Below are positions 37,752 to 47,589 of a stretch of 64,000 nucleotides of DNA, one piece after another (position 1 is the stretch's first letter; every line of letters begins with the position of its first letter). The notes under the pieces were generated by a model, which was not told the origin of the DNA, made no database searches, and was given only the letters and a program-made list of their open reading frames with translations. The position numbers were made by a program, and so were the translations under genes. Origin of the DNA: JAJDYQ01 sp963662865 (GTDB lineage: Bacteria > Pseudomonadota > Gammaproteobacteria > JAJDYQ01); the NCBI GenBank assembly GCA_963662865.1, contig OY759969.1, forward strand, positions 124,001 to 188,000, written 5' to 3'.

Positions 37752-38651
37752 ATGGCAAAACGTGAATATTCATATTATCCCGGGTGTTCTTCACAGAAGG
37801 GGGCGACTTCGTCCAATATGATGAAGTCTGTTGCCACTATGTGTGAGGAACTGGATGTTCAATTGAACGAAATCCCGGACTGGAACTGCTGTTCCGCCTC
37901 TATTGGTTACGGCAGCGGTGGTGAGCTGCCTCGTCTGGTCATGTCAGCGCGTAACATCGCGCTGTCTGAGGAGCATAACGCCGGTCAGGACATTGTAGCC
38001 ACCTGTGCAGCCTGCTGGTTGTCCACTCGTGAAGCCGCTGAGCGTTTCCATGACGATGAAAACATGTTCAGGGAGGCCAACGAGGCGTTGGCTGAAGCGG
38101 GAATGAAACTGAAGAACGAAACGCCGATTCGCCATATGGCAGAGGTTTTGATTGAAGATATTGGTTATGAAGAAATCAGCAAAGGGGTGAAGAAGCCGCT
38201 GGAAGGCATCAAGGTCGCCGGCTATGTGGGTTGTCAGACCAACCGGCCCTTCGGTATCGACGGCGAGTCTTATGAAAATCCCATGTATCTCGATGGTCTG
38301 GTCGATACCCTGGGCGGCGATTCTATTCCGACTTACGAGAAGAAGGTGCAGTGCTGCGGGGGTGCCCTGGCGTTTTCCGAGCCTGAAAAGTCTCAGGAGA
38401 TGATCAAGGGCATTATCGAGGCAGCCTACGATAATGACGCCGATATGATCGCAACGCCCTGTCCGCTGTGTCAGGCAAATGTCGAGATTTATCAGGATCA
38501 GATCAATGCCAAATACGGCACCAAATTCAATATGCCGGTTGTTTACTACAGTCAGTTGATTTCGGTGGCTTATGGTCGCAGTGCCTCTGATGCCGCTTTG
38601 GACAGTCAGGTCATCAAGGCGAAGAAGCTGGAGAATTTGGCGGCGAAGTAG
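37752..38651 (+). CDS. HdrB-like CCG-domain iron-sulfur protein
   Basis: A 299-residue protein with two cysteine-rich CCG-type domains. The first is YYPGCSSQKG ... WNCCSAS ... TCAACW (CCS instead of CCG) and the second is GYVGCQTNRP ... VQCCGGAL ... CPLCQAN. This is the pattern of heterodisulfide reductase subunit B and of HdrB-like proteins in the sulfur-oxidation sHdr system, where the motifs bind unusual iron-sulfur clusters. No HdrA, HdrC, lipoate-binding protein or other sHdr gene is next to it, so its partner is unknown. Given soxB at 58 kb, a role in sulfur or related redox metabolism is a reasonable inference. Confidence 0.82.
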   Translation: MAKREYSYYPGCSSQKGATSSNMMKSVATMCEELDVQLNEIPDWNCCSASIGYGSGGELPRLVMSARNIALSEEHNAGQDIVATCAACWLSTREAAERFHDDENMFREANEALAEAGMKLKNETPIRHMAEVLIEDIGYEEISKGVKKPLEGIKVAGYVGCQTNRPFGIDGESYENPMYLDGLVDTLGGDSIPTYEKKVQCCGGALAFSEPEKSQEMIKGIIEAAYDNDADMIATPCPLCQANVEIYQDQINAKYGTKFNMPVVYYSQLISVAYGRSASDAALDSQVIKAKKLENLAAK

Positions 38652-38822
38652 GCGGGCTGTTCCTGCTGTGCCGCTTAGATCGTTATGACAAAGTACAAAA
38701 TAGGAAAGACGCCTTAAATTAACAGCGCCGCATAACATCAAAGATACGGGCGCATATAGAAGCTGCGTTGACATGGTTGGCTGGAAGAAGTTTTGATTGA
38801 TTCGGCTGTTGTTTTATAAGCA

Positions 38823-39455
38823 TCATCTATACAGCTTTCCACGCCAGTATTCTGCCTGTTCACCGTCTTTCGGCAGACCGCGGCAACCACACTCGTAGAT
38901 ATGAATCAGCATCTTTATGGCGTTTTCGTTACCGCCCTCGCCAGCTTCCTCCAGCCATTGTACGCCGGAAATAATGTCTTTCGGGGTGCCCTTGCCACTG
39001 CTGTAGAGCATACCTGTCAGGTGTTGTGAGTCGTTATCGCCTTTAAGGGCCTCAGAGTGGGCGATATCGAATGCCTGCTTGAAATATTGTCTGGCGCGCG
39101 TTTTATCTTTTTTGAATGCAATGCCTTTATCGAATAAAACACCCAGTGAGGCGTAGGCGCGCGGATCATTCTGTCTGGTGCGCACTTTCCATATGTTGAC
39201 CGCTTTGGAATACCAGCTCATCGCTGTATCATGGCTTTTTACAACGCCATATCCTCCCTGGTACATACGCCCAAGCCCTATCATGGCATCGGGATTGTCG
39301 TCATCAGAGAGCCCGGTAAATATCTCAAGGGCTTTGTCGTAGTTGCCGTAGTTTAACGCCTGTTCGGCTTCTCCCAGCGGATCGGCGTGAGCCAGGCAGG
39401 AGCTCCAGAGCAGCCCCAGTGATAAAATCAGTTTAATAAGTGATTTATAAAGCAT
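38823..39455 (-). CDS. Secreted Sel1/TPR-repeat protein
   Basis: 210 residues with an N-terminal signal peptide (LIKLILSLGLLWSSCLAHA). Sel1-like repeats follow, seen as MIGLGRMYQGGYGVVKS, LGVLFDKGIAFKKDKTRA, LTGMLYSSGKGTPKD and a final partial unit. Such solenoids bind proteins, often at the envelope. The specific partner cannot be told. It lies 15 bp downstream of the DUF938 methyltransferase on the same strand. Confidence 0.82.
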   Translation of the reverse strand: MLYKSLIKLILSLGLLWSSCLAHADPLGEAEQALNYGNYDKALEIFTGLSDDDNPDAMIGLGRMYQGGYGVVKSHDTAMSWYSKAVNIWKVRTRQNDPRAYASLGVLFDKGIAFKKDKTRARQYFKQAFDIAHSEALKGDNDSQHLTGMLYSSGKGTPKDIISGVQWLEEAGEGGNENAIKMLIHIYECGCRGLPKDGEQAEYWRGKLYR

Positions 39456-39470
39456 GACCCAGATGCCTGA

Positions 39471-40061
39471 CTAATCATATTTTTGCCAGATCAGGATACG
39501 ATTATTGACAGGCATTTCGTAATCTTTGACAAGATCCATATTTTGTTGCCGTATCAAGGTCCTTAATTTCGACACATCTCGAATGCCACTCAGGGGGTCG
39601 TGGCTTTTCAAGTGGCTATCGAATTGGGCATTGCTCTCAGCGGTGTGCTCGCCATTGTATATAAACGGGCCGTACAGGCAAAGCTTTCCATTGGGAGGCA
39701 GGATTTTCCCGGTATTTCTTATCATGCCCTGTACGGCGTTCCAGGACATGATGTGGATAGTATTCGCGCTGAACACGGCATCGAAAGAAAGCGGCGGCCA
39801 GTCTTCTCTGGCGTCCAGGAGGAGTGGTCCGGCAATGTTGTCTCGTCTGGCTTCTTCAAGCCACATGCGGATACCTGCGTGGTTTTCCTCAAGATCGGAG
39901 CAGGTCCAGTGTAGCTGAGGCAGCTTTTCCGCAAAGTATGTTGCATGTTGACCGGTGCCGGAGCCGATTTCCAGGATACGAAGCCTGCCCTCAAATTCAA
40001 TTTTGAGAATATCAAGAATTGGTCCCTTGTTTTGTTCACTGGATTCAGCAAAGGGTTTCAT
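39471..40061 (-). CDS. DUF938 family SAM-dependent methyltransferase-like protein
   Basis: 196 residues. The DUF938 lead-in (KPFAESSEQNKGPILDIL) is followed by the SAM motif ILEIGSGTGQHATYFA near residue 35 and the segment FDAVFSANTIHIMSW. The fold is a class I methyltransferase; the substrate is unknown. It probably forms a two-gene unit with the Sel1 protein downstream. It is divergent from uvrD. Confidence 0.85.
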   Translation of the reverse strand: MKPFAESSEQNKGPILDILKIEFEGRLRILEIGSGTGQHATYFAEKLPQLHWTCSDLEENHAGIRMWLEEARRDNIAGPLLLDAREDWPPLSFDAVFSANTIHIMSWNAVQGMIRNTGKILPPNGKLCLYGPFIYNGEHTAESNAQFDSHLKSHDPLSGIRDVSKLRTLIRQQNMDLVKDYEMPVNNRILIWQKYD

Positions 40062-40249
40062 GTTGCTTATTTAGGTCTGCGGTAAAAGCTTTATCCTCGG
40101 ATTATAAGGTGATTGATGTTGATCTGGTACCAAACCGCGAATATTCGCAGTCGAACAGGCAGCCAGACTGGGTGTTTAGTCTCGATGCGCAGTGTGGCGG
40201 TTGCAAAATGCAGAGGCATATTTTTCTTCCGCTTTGATAGACTTGTCTG

Positions 40250-42430
40250 ATGGATATTTCTCATATATTGGAGGAGCTGAATGCCGCCCAGCGTGAGGCG
40301 GTCTCCTCTCCCGAAGGGGCGATACTGGTGCTGGCGGGTGCCGGCAGCGGTAAAACCCGGGTTCTTATTCATCGTATAGCCTGGTTGATTAAAGTCATGG
40401 GGATTTCTCCCTATCGCATTATGGCGGTCACCTTCACCAATAAGGCGGCGCATGAAATGCGCACCAGGGCGGAAGATATATTGCAGGTTCGTGTCGGTGC
40501 GATGTGGGTCGGTACGTTTCACGGGTTGGCGCACCGCTTTCTCCGCCGGCATTGGCATGAAGCCGGGTTGATTGAGGATTTTCAGATCCTGGATTCGGAC
40601 GATCAGTACCGGCTGGTTCGACGAGTGATGAAATCGCTTGAAATGGATGAGGCGCGCTATCCGCCCCGGCAGGTGCAGTGGTTTATCAATGCACAGAAGG
40701 ATGAAGGGCGCCGCTCTCAGCATCTCAACGACTATGACGACCCCATTCAGATGCAGATGATTAATGTTTATCGCGCCTATGAGGAGGTCTGTCAGCGATC
40801 AGGACTGATTGACTTTGCCGAGTTGTTATTGCGTGCACTGGAAACTTTACGCGATACCTCGGATTTACTGGAGCACTATCGGGAACGTTTTGTTCATATC
40901 CTGGTAGATGAGTTTCAGGATACGAATGCGATTCAGTATGCCTGGATACGCTTGCTGGCGGGGGAGCGGACACATCCTTTTGTTGTCGGGGATGATGATC
41001 AGTCGATTTATGGCTGGCGTGGCGCACGTATCGAAAATATCCTGAATTTTACCAAGGATTATTCTCAGGCCCAAACCATCCGGTTGGAGCGGAATTATCG
41101 TTCCACCGGCAATATTCTGGCGGCCGCGAATGCGCTTATCGGTAATAACTCGGGCCGTATGGGTAAGAACCTCTGGACAAATGACCGTGATGGTCCGCCG
41201 ATTGAGCTGTATGCTGCCTGGAATGATCGCGAAGAAGCGCGCTTCGTAATTGATCGGATACAGCAGGCGATCGATAAGGGGCAGTCATATGCGGATATCG
41301 CCATACTATACCGTTCCAACGCCCAGTCGCGCCTGTTTGAAGAGCTATTCGTCGCCAGGGGCATCCCGTATCGGGTCTATGGGGGATTGCGATTCTTCGA
41401 GAGGGCTGAGATCAAGGACGCACTCGCTTACCTGCGCCTTATTAACAGCCGCGATGATGACGCTTCATTTGAGCGCGTAGTGAATATGCCAAGCCGTGGT
41501 ATTGGTGAACGCACACTGGATATCGTTCGATTGACTGCGCGTGAACAGGCTGTGACCCTGTGGCACGCAGCGGCTTCATTAATCGATGGAGATTTGCTCA
41601 CGGGACGGGCCAGGAATGCGTTGTTGACTTTTCTTAAGCTTATTGACTCCATGGCTGAGCAGGTGGGCGATACGGAATTACATGAACAGGTGAATCATGT
41701 GATTGTGTATTCGGGGTTGTCCGACCATTACACCAAGGGCAAGGGTGAAAAGGCCGAACAGAAATTGGAAAACCTGGAAGAACTGGTCAGCGCCGCACGA
41801 GGGTTTGTCTATGATTACGATCCGGGTGATCAGCCGGAAATGGATATGTTGACCGCATTTTTGACTCATGCGGCATTGGAGGCCGGTGAGGGGCAAAGTA
41901 CTGCGGGAGAGGCTAGTGTGCAGCTAATGACGTTACACAGCGCCAAGGGACTGGAGTTTCGACTGGTGTTTTTGTGTGGAATGGAAGAAGGACTGTTTCC
42001 CCATTCTCGCAGTTCCGGGGATGGGTCAGATCTTGAGGAGGAGCGCCGGCTCTGCTATGTCGGGATTACACGGGCCCGTGAGGAGCTGGTATTGAGCTAT
42101 GCCGAATCCAGAACCCTGCATGGTAGCGAGGGCTATCGGGAAGTATCCCGGTTTGTAAAAGAAATGCCGGCCGGTTTGCTCAATGAGATCCGTCCCAGGA
42201 CCGGCACTTTTCAGCCTGTTTATGATGACCTGTCCACAGGTCAGTCTTCAGCAATAGTACAATCGGAAAATCCATTTAAGCTGGGTCAGCGTGTCAATCA
42301 CAAAAAGTTCGGCGAAGGTATGGTGACAAACCTGGAAGGCGCCGGGGCGCATGCCCGGGTTGAAGTAAATTTTGCTAAAGTCGGTCCGAAGTGGCTGGTG
42401 ATAGCCTATGCTGATTTACAGCCGATGTAG
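40250..42430 (+). CDS. uvrD: DNA helicase II UvrD
   Basis: A 726-residue superfamily 1 3'-5' helicase used in nucleotide excision repair and mismatch repair. Visible are the Walker A GAGSGKTR (31-38), motif Ia AVTFTNKAA, motif II VDEFQDTN, motif III GDDDQSIYGWRGA, motif V LMTLHSAKGLEF and motif VI CYVGITRAREEL. The C-terminal Tudor-like segment (LGQRVNHKKFGEGMV) is typical of UvrD. A weak hairpin follows. Confidence 0.95.
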   Translation: MDISHILEELNAAQREAVSSPEGAILVLAGAGSGKTRVLIHRIAWLIKVMGISPYRIMAVTFTNKAAHEMRTRAEDILQVRVGAMWVGTFHGLAHRFLRRHWHEAGLIEDFQILDSDDQYRLVRRVMKSLEMDEARYPPRQVQWFINAQKDEGRRSQHLNDYDDPIQMQMINVYRAYEEVCQRSGLIDFAELLLRALETLRDTSDLLEHYRERFVHILVDEFQDTNAIQYAWIRLLAGERTHPFVVGDDDQSIYGWRGARIENILNFTKDYSQAQTIRLERNYRSTGNILAAANALIGNNSGRMGKNLWTNDRDGPPIELYAAWNDREEARFVIDRIQQAIDKGQSYADIAILYRSNAQSRLFEELFVARGIPYRVYGGLRFFERAEIKDALAYLRLINSRDDDASFERVVNMPSRGIGERTLDIVRLTAREQAVTLWHAAASLIDGDLLTGRARNALLTFLKLIDSMAEQVGDTELHEQVNHVIVYSGLSDHYTKGKGEKAEQKLENLEELVSAARGFVYDYDPGDQPEMDMLTAFLTHAALEAGEGQSTAGEASVQLMTLHSAKGLEFRLVFLCGMEEGLFPHSRSSGDGSDLEEERRLCYVGITRAREELVLSYAESRTLHGSEGYREVSRFVKEMPAGLLNEIRPRTGTFQPVYDDLSTGQSSAIVQSENPFKLGQRVNHKKFGEGMVTNLEGAGAHARVEVNFAKVGPKWLVIAYADLQPM

Positions 42431-42449
42431 TTGATTATTTGATATTGTG

Positions 42450-42474
42450 GAAGCTCTGAGTTAGTTAGAGCTTC
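42450..42474 (+). terminator. Weak hairpin after uvrD
   Basis: GAAGCTCT and AGAGCTTC form an 8-bp stem 19 bp past the stop. Only AATT follows, so termination is uncertain. Confidence 0.4.
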
Positions 42475-42495
42475 AATTAAGCATAATGTTACGAT

Positions 42496-42657
42496 ATGTC
42501 TAAAACTGGAAAAGAGGCTGATTTTCTGCATCAGCGAAATTTGATCACGGTTTTAAGAAACTTTGATCGCGCTGGAGAAGTGATCAACTGTATGAAATGC
42601 ACAGATCAATGGTATGCTCTGACCTTGATGTACTTAGGGTTAAGGGAGTGTCGGTGA
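42496..42657 (+). CDS. Short 53-residue ORF, unknown
   Basis: A complete ATG-to-TGA frame between uvrD and the glyoxalase-fold gene. It contains Trp, Cys and Tyr in a pattern that looks protein-like (VINCMKCTDQWYALTLMYLG) rather than random. There is no clear ribosome site. It may be the intact N-terminal remnant of a longer gene that has been lost. The rest of the 305-bp gap after uvrD shows only the weak hairpin. Confidence 0.3.
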   Translation: MSKTGKEADFLHQRNLITVLRNFDRAGEVINCMKCTDQWYALTLMYLGLRECR

Positions 42658-42735
42658 AACTACTCACCTTATCCATTACGCTGCTCCTACAATGGTGTTA
42701 TCCTGACCGTCAGCTGGCAAGTACCCAAAAAAACC

Positions 42736-43089
42736 GTGAACGAAGACTCCCGAGTCAATTACATTGAGTTACCTGCGGAGGATTTCGCCAGGACCAGGGC
42801 GTTCTACGGTGATGTGTTCGGCTGGGCATTTCAGGACTACGGCGACAATTACTGTGCCTTCAATGACGGAACCATGGATGGTGGGTTCTACCGCTCCGCG
42901 CTGCATTCCGACAGCAACCAGGGTGCCGCACTGGTGGTGCTGTATGCGAAGGATCTGGAAGCCACGCTGGCGCGCATTACTGCTGCCGGAGGCGAACTCT
43001 CGCAGCCGATATTTTCCTTTCCCGGCGGGCGACGGTTTCATTTTCTTGACCCTAATCGCAATGAACTGGCGGTCTGGAGCGATCGATAG
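42736..43089 (+). CDS. Glyoxalase/VOC superfamily protein
   Basis: A 117-residue single-domain protein of the vicinal-oxygen-chelate fold. The N-terminal strand VNYIELPAEDFARTRAFYG and the C-terminal HFLDPNRNELAVWS are classic. Expected metal-ligand positions are Glu in the first strand and Glu in NELAVW. The usual paired-domain enzyme would act as a dimer; the substrate is unknown. It appears to start at GTG 42736. Confidence 0.85.
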   Translation: MNEDSRVNYIELPAEDFARTRAFYGDVFGWAFQDYGDNYCAFNDGTMDGGFYRSALHSDSNQGAALVVLYAKDLEATLARITAAGGELSQPIFSFPGGRRFHFLDPNRNELAVWSDR

Positions 43090-43332
43090 GCGATGTCCTT
43101 CCAGATGACCCCGGGGTGCCTGCGGTATGATGTGCTGCAAATCAGCTGTGACCATGTCGTCAGGTGCATTCTTGAACCTGGGTACTGTGGGTAAAGGTAA
43201 CCGTTGGTAAATTGGGATGCCACCACGCAGGCGGTGGGTGTGAATATCAAATATGTTGCCGCACATCAGTTCGGCTGAAAGTAAAGCCCCTGCAAGGTTT
43301 GGGCAGATCGCTCAACCCTTGCAGGGATGAGT

Positions 43333-43409
<77 letters not shown>

Positions 43410-43599
43410 TCAGAAGGGCGCATCCTAATGGAGCGATATCAAATAAGCAACATGTGAACCGAATATTATTGGCCCAAAGCAATAATGCCCCCTTTCTTGG
43501 GTTTGTCGGAGGGGCTGTAACCAGGGGAAGCCTTGGTTTTGAGCGAAAAAGAGAGAGACTGGCTGGTGTTGGTCATTTACTCAGCGGTGGAGGTGCTAC

Positions 43600-46500
43600 T
43601 CAGGAATAGGCCAGATTCGGGCTCAACCATTTCTCAATGGTTTCGATGTCCATGCCTTTGCGTTGGCTGTAGTCTTCGGTCTGATCCCGGTTAATTTTGC
43701 CGACAGCGAAGTATCGTGAGTCCGGGTGCGAGAAATATAAGCCGCTGACGGCTGCGGTCGGCACCATGGCCTTGTTTTCGGTAAGCCAGATGCCGGTATT
43801 TTTTTCGGCATCAAGCAGTTTCCAGAGCAGGTCTTTCTCGGTGTGATCCGGATTGGCAGGGTAACCGATAGCAGGGCGGATGCCCCGGTATTTCTCAGCA
43901 ATTAAATCGTCCTTGCTGAGGTCTTCGTCGCTGATGTAGCCCCAGAGTTCCTTGCGGACCTTCTCATGCAGCATTTCGGTGAGTGCCTCGGCAAGCCGGT
44001 CGGCCAATGCTTTCAGCATGATTGAGTTGTAGTCGTCATGGTCTTTTTCAAATTCGGTAATCCTGTCGTCAATGCCGATACCCGCAGTGGCGGCAAAACC
44101 GCCGATGTAATCTTTTATATCCGCATCTTTTGGTGCGATGAAGTCGGCCAGACATTCGTTCACCCGACCTTCCGGTTGTTTGCTTTGTTTGCGCAGGAAA
44201 TGGAATCTGGTTATAGGTTCAGAACGCGAATCATCGGCGAATACTTCGATGTCATCACCTCTGGCATTGGCTGGGAAAAGCCCGACAACTGCTTTGGCCA
44301 TGAGCCATTTTTCGGCGATAATCTGTTCCAGCATGACCTGAGCATCGTTATATAGCTTGCGTGCCTCTTCACCTTTTTCTTCGTCATTCAGGATTTTTGG
44401 AAACTTCATCCTGAGTTGCCAGGAATGAAAGAAGAATGTCCAGTCTATATACGGTACTGCATCATTCAGATTGATATCATCCAGTACGGTAATGCCCGGC
44501 TTGTTTGGTGCGGGCGGCGTGTAGTTGTGCCAACCGATTCTGATGCCATTGGCGCGCGCATCATGGATTGGAATCAGGCCGTCGGCTTTATTTTTGCCCG
44601 TGCGGCGTTCACGGATACGACGGTATTCATCACTCAACTCCTGCGTATATGCCGGCTTCAGGTCTTCCGATAAGAGCGCCGCGGCAACACCGACTGCGCG
44701 CGAGGCATCGGCAACATAAACGGTATCATGCTCGTATTGTGGCTGAATCTTTACGGCGGTGTGTGCCTTGGACGTGGTGGCGCCGCCGATCATGAGCGGG
44801 ATATTGAAGCCCTGACGCTGCATTTCCCCGGCGACGTGTACCATTTCATCGAGCGAGGGGGTTATGAGGCCGGATAGGCCGATAATATCGACGTTTTTCT
44901 CGCGTGCAGTTTGCAGGATTTTCTCGGCCGGCACCATTACGCCAAGGTCAATGACTTCGTAGTTATTACATTGCAACACTACGCCGACAATATTTTTGCC
45001 GATGTCGTGTACATCGCCTTTAACCGTTGCCATGAGAATCCTGCCGTGGGTTCCAACAGAATAATCCGCCTTTTCGGCTTCCAGGTAAGGTTCCAGCCAG
45101 GCAACGGCCTTTTTCATGACACGTGCGGATTTGACCACCTGCGGCAGGAACATTTTACCGGAGCCGAACAAATCGCCGACAATATTCATGCCGTCCATTA
45201 ACGGGCCTTCGATGACCAGGATGGGGCGTTCCAGCTTTGCCAGCGCTTCCCGGGTATCGTCTTCAATAAATTCGGTAACGCCTTTAACCAGTGAGTGTTC
45301 CAGACGCTTTTCTACTTTCCAGCTACGCCATTCCAGGTCTTCTTTCTTTTCTTCCCGGGTCTGACCGGCGTATTTCGGTGCCAGTTCAACCAGATGTTCA
45401 CCGGCTTCGGGATCTTTATTTAAGACGACGTCCTCAACGATGTCGCGCAGTTCTTCAGGCAGGTCATCGTATATGGCTAACTGGCCCGCATTCACGATAC
45501 CCATATTCATGCCGGCATTGATGGCATGGTAAAGAAATACGGCGTGTATGGCCTCACGTACCGGGTTGTTTCCACGAAAGGAGAACGAGACATTGGATAC
45601 GCCGCCCGATATCATCGCGTATGGCAGGGTACTCTTGATTTTGCGGGTGGCTTCGATGAAATCGACACCATAGTTGTTGTGTTCCTCGATACCGGTCGCA
45701 ACCGCGAAAATATTCGGATCGAAAATAATGTCTTCTGGCGGAAAACCGATTTCATCAACCAGAATTCTGTAGGCGCGTGTGCAGATCTCGACCTTGCGTA
45801 CCTGACTATCGGCCTGACCGGTCTCGTCAAAGGCCATCACAATGATGGCCGCACCATAATGGCGGCAGAGCTTTGCCTGATGCCGGAATTTTTCCTCGCC
45901 TTCTTTAAGCGAAATCGAATTAACAATAGGTTTGCCCTGAACACATTGTAGGCCAGCCTCGATAATTTCCCATCTGGAGGAGTCAATCATGAAGGGAACT
46001 TTGCAAGTATCCGGTTCGGAAGCGCAGAGATTCAGGAAGCGAATCATGGCTGCTTTACCATCAAGCATGCCTTCGTCCATGTTGATATCGATCATCTGGG
46101 CGCCGTTTTCAATCTGCTCACGGCAGATATCGAGCGCCTCTTCGTATCCCTCATCCAGAATCAGGCGTTTGAATTTTGCCGAACCGGTAATATTCGCTCG
46201 TTCACCTATGTTCACGAATAATGATTTATCACTAATATTGAGTGGCTCCAGGCCGGACAGGCGGCATTTGGCGGCGATCTCGGGGAGCGGACGGGGTTTC
46301 TTATCCCTAACGGCCTTGACAATGGCATGGATATGATCCGGCGTAGAGCCGCAACAGCCACCCAGAATATTAATAAAGCCCGAATCGGCCCATTCGGCGA
46401 CCTGACAGGCCATTTGTTCCGGTGTTAAATCGTATTCACCAAATTCATTTGGCAATCCCGCATTGGGATGGGTGTTAACGCGAAACTCGGAGATGCGTGA

Positions 46501-47277
46501 CATTTCCTCGACATGCTGGCGCAGTTCATCCGGTCCAAGCGCACAGTTCAGACCGATGGAAATCGGCTCGGCATGGCGCAGTGAATTATAAAAGGCCTCG
46601 ACTGTCTGGCCAGTCAATGTACGTCCCGAAGCGTCGGTGATGGTGCCGGAAATCATGATTGGCAACTTTACATTTTCTTCTTCAAAGACCCGTTTAGTGG
46701 CGAACACAGCGGCTTTGGCGTTCAGGGTATCGAAGACGGTTTCGATGAGAATAATATCGACGCCGCCCTTGATAAGGCCTCGTGCGGCAATCGTATAATC
46801 CTCAACCAGTGCATTGAAGGTGATGGTACGCGCCCCGGGATCGTTCACATCGACCGACACCGAGGCTGTTTTCTGGTTAGGGCCCAGAACACCCGCAACA
46901 AAACGAGGCTTGTCGTTGGTCGAATAATTGTCCGCGCAGGTGCGCGCAATTCTGGCCGCCTCGATATTGATCTCATAGGCATAATCCCGGAGGCCATAGC
47001 GGGTCAGATCAGAGGGTGTGGCATTGAAACTATTTGTTTCAATGATGTCGGCCCCAACGTCCAGGTAGGACTGGTGAATTTTGCAAATAATATCCGGGTT
47101 GGTTAGAACCAGCAGGTCATTCATGCCTTTGAGGTTGATTTTCCAGTTGGCAAATTGTTCGCCACGGTAATCGGCTTCCTTCAGTTTATGACGCTGGATC
47201 ATGGTGCCCATGGCACCGTCCAGGAACAGGATGCGCTCGTGCAGGAGTTGTTCGAGTTGTTGGGTTTTGTCGTTCAT
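43600..47277 (-). CDS. metH: Cobalamin-dependent methionine synthase
   Basis: MetH transfers a methyl group from methyltetrahydrofolate to homocysteine through cobalamin. The 1225-residue enzyme has all four modules: homocysteine domain with zinc cysteines (GLNCALGPDEL and GGCCGSTPDH), folate domain (SLFVNIGERANITGS), cobalamin domain with the base-off histidine in GDVHDIGKNIV, and the C-terminal reactivation domain with RGIRPAIGYPA. It is monocistronic. No riboswitch is evident in its own 5' region, where an IS3-like relic lies in the opposite direction. It is a consumer for the corrinoid uptake genes 1.2-3.8 kb away. Confidence 0.97.
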   Translation of the reverse strand: MNDKTQQLEQLLHERILFLDGAMGTMIQRHKLKEADYRGEQFANWKINLKGMNDLLVLTNPDIICKIHQSYLDVGADIIETNSFNATPSDLTRYGLRDYAYEINIEAARIARTCADNYSTNDKPRFVAGVLGPNQKTASVSVDVNDPGARTITFNALVEDYTIAARGLIKGGVDIILIETVFDTLNAKAAVFATKRVFEEENVKLPIMISGTITDASGRTLTGQTVEAFYNSLRHAEPISIGLNCALGPDELRQHVEEMSRISEFRVNTHPNAGLPNEFGEYDLTPEQMACQVAEWADSGFINILGGCCGSTPDHIHAIVKAVRDKKPRPLPEIAAKCRLSGLEPLNISDKSLFVNIGERANITGSAKFKRLILDEGYEEALDICREQIENGAQMIDINMDEGMLDGKAAMIRFLNLCASEPDTCKVPFMIDSSRWEIIEAGLQCVQGKPIVNSISLKEGEEKFRHQAKLCRHYGAAIIVMAFDETGQADSQVRKVEICTRAYRILVDEIGFPPEDIIFDPNIFAVATGIEEHNNYGVDFIEATRKIKSTLPYAMISGGVSNVSFSFRGNNPVREAIHAVFLYHAINAGMNMGIVNAGQLAIYDDLPEELRDIVEDVVLNKDPEAGEHLVELAPKYAGQTREEKKEDLEWRSWKVEKRLEHSLVKGVTEFIEDDTREALAKLERPILVIEGPLMDGMNIVGDLFGSGKMFLPQVVKSARVMKKAVAWLEPYLEAEKADYSVGTHGRILMATVKGDVHDIGKNIVGVVLQCNNYEVIDLGVMVPAEKILQTAREKNVDIIGLSGLITPSLDEMVHVAGEMQRQGFNIPLMIGGATTSKAHTAVKIQPQYEHDTVYVADASRAVGVAAALLSEDLKPAYTQELSDEYRRIRERRTGKNKADGLIPIHDARANGIRIGWHNYTPPAPNKPGITVLDDINLNDAVPYIDWTFFFHSWQLRMKFPKILNDEEKGEEARKLYNDAQVMLEQIIAEKWLMAKAVVGLFPANARGDDIEVFADDSRSEPITRFHFLRKQSKQPEGRVNECLADFIAPKDADIKDYIGGFAATAGIGIDDRITEFEKDHDDYNSIMLKALADRLAEALTEMLHEKVRKELWGYISDEDLSKDDLIAEKYRGIRPAIGYPANPDHTEKDLLWKLLDAEKNTGIWLTENKAMVPTAAVSGLYFSHPDSRYFAVGKINRDQTEDYSQRKGMDIETIEKWLSPNLAYS

Positions 47278-47404
47278 GGTTTGTCTGGTAGTGGGAATTT
47301 ATGTTTCAGGAGGCGGACTCTGGAAATTGGGTAGGCAGCCGCTTAAGTGGACTCTCCGCAGTATTTTAACTCCGCGCAGGGAGTTTCACTCAGGAGTTTT
47401 CACT

Positions 47405-47503
47405 ATGGAACGCAAACGACGTAATCCCTTGCCTGCATTGAAAGCCAAAGTGGCCTTGGCCGGGTTCAAGGGTAATAGAGTGCTAGTCGAATCATCGGAG
47501 TAA
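47405..47503 (+). pseudogene. Relic of an IS3-type transposase OrfA
   Basis: A 32-codon frame (MERKRRNPLPALKAKVALAG and onward) resembles the start of IS3-family OrfA proteins (pattern KRRxxxxEFKAKVALEALKG) and then stops. The preceding bases from about 47346 may be the left end of the element. No OrfB follows. This is a dead fragment next to the metH promoter side. Confidence 0.5.
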
Positions 47504-47589
47504 TTTGATGTTCAGTCCAGGCAGTGGCTTGCTGTCAGGTCCGTTTTGACGGATGCTCTTCTTTAATTACTGATCTTTCTCCTGGTCGA

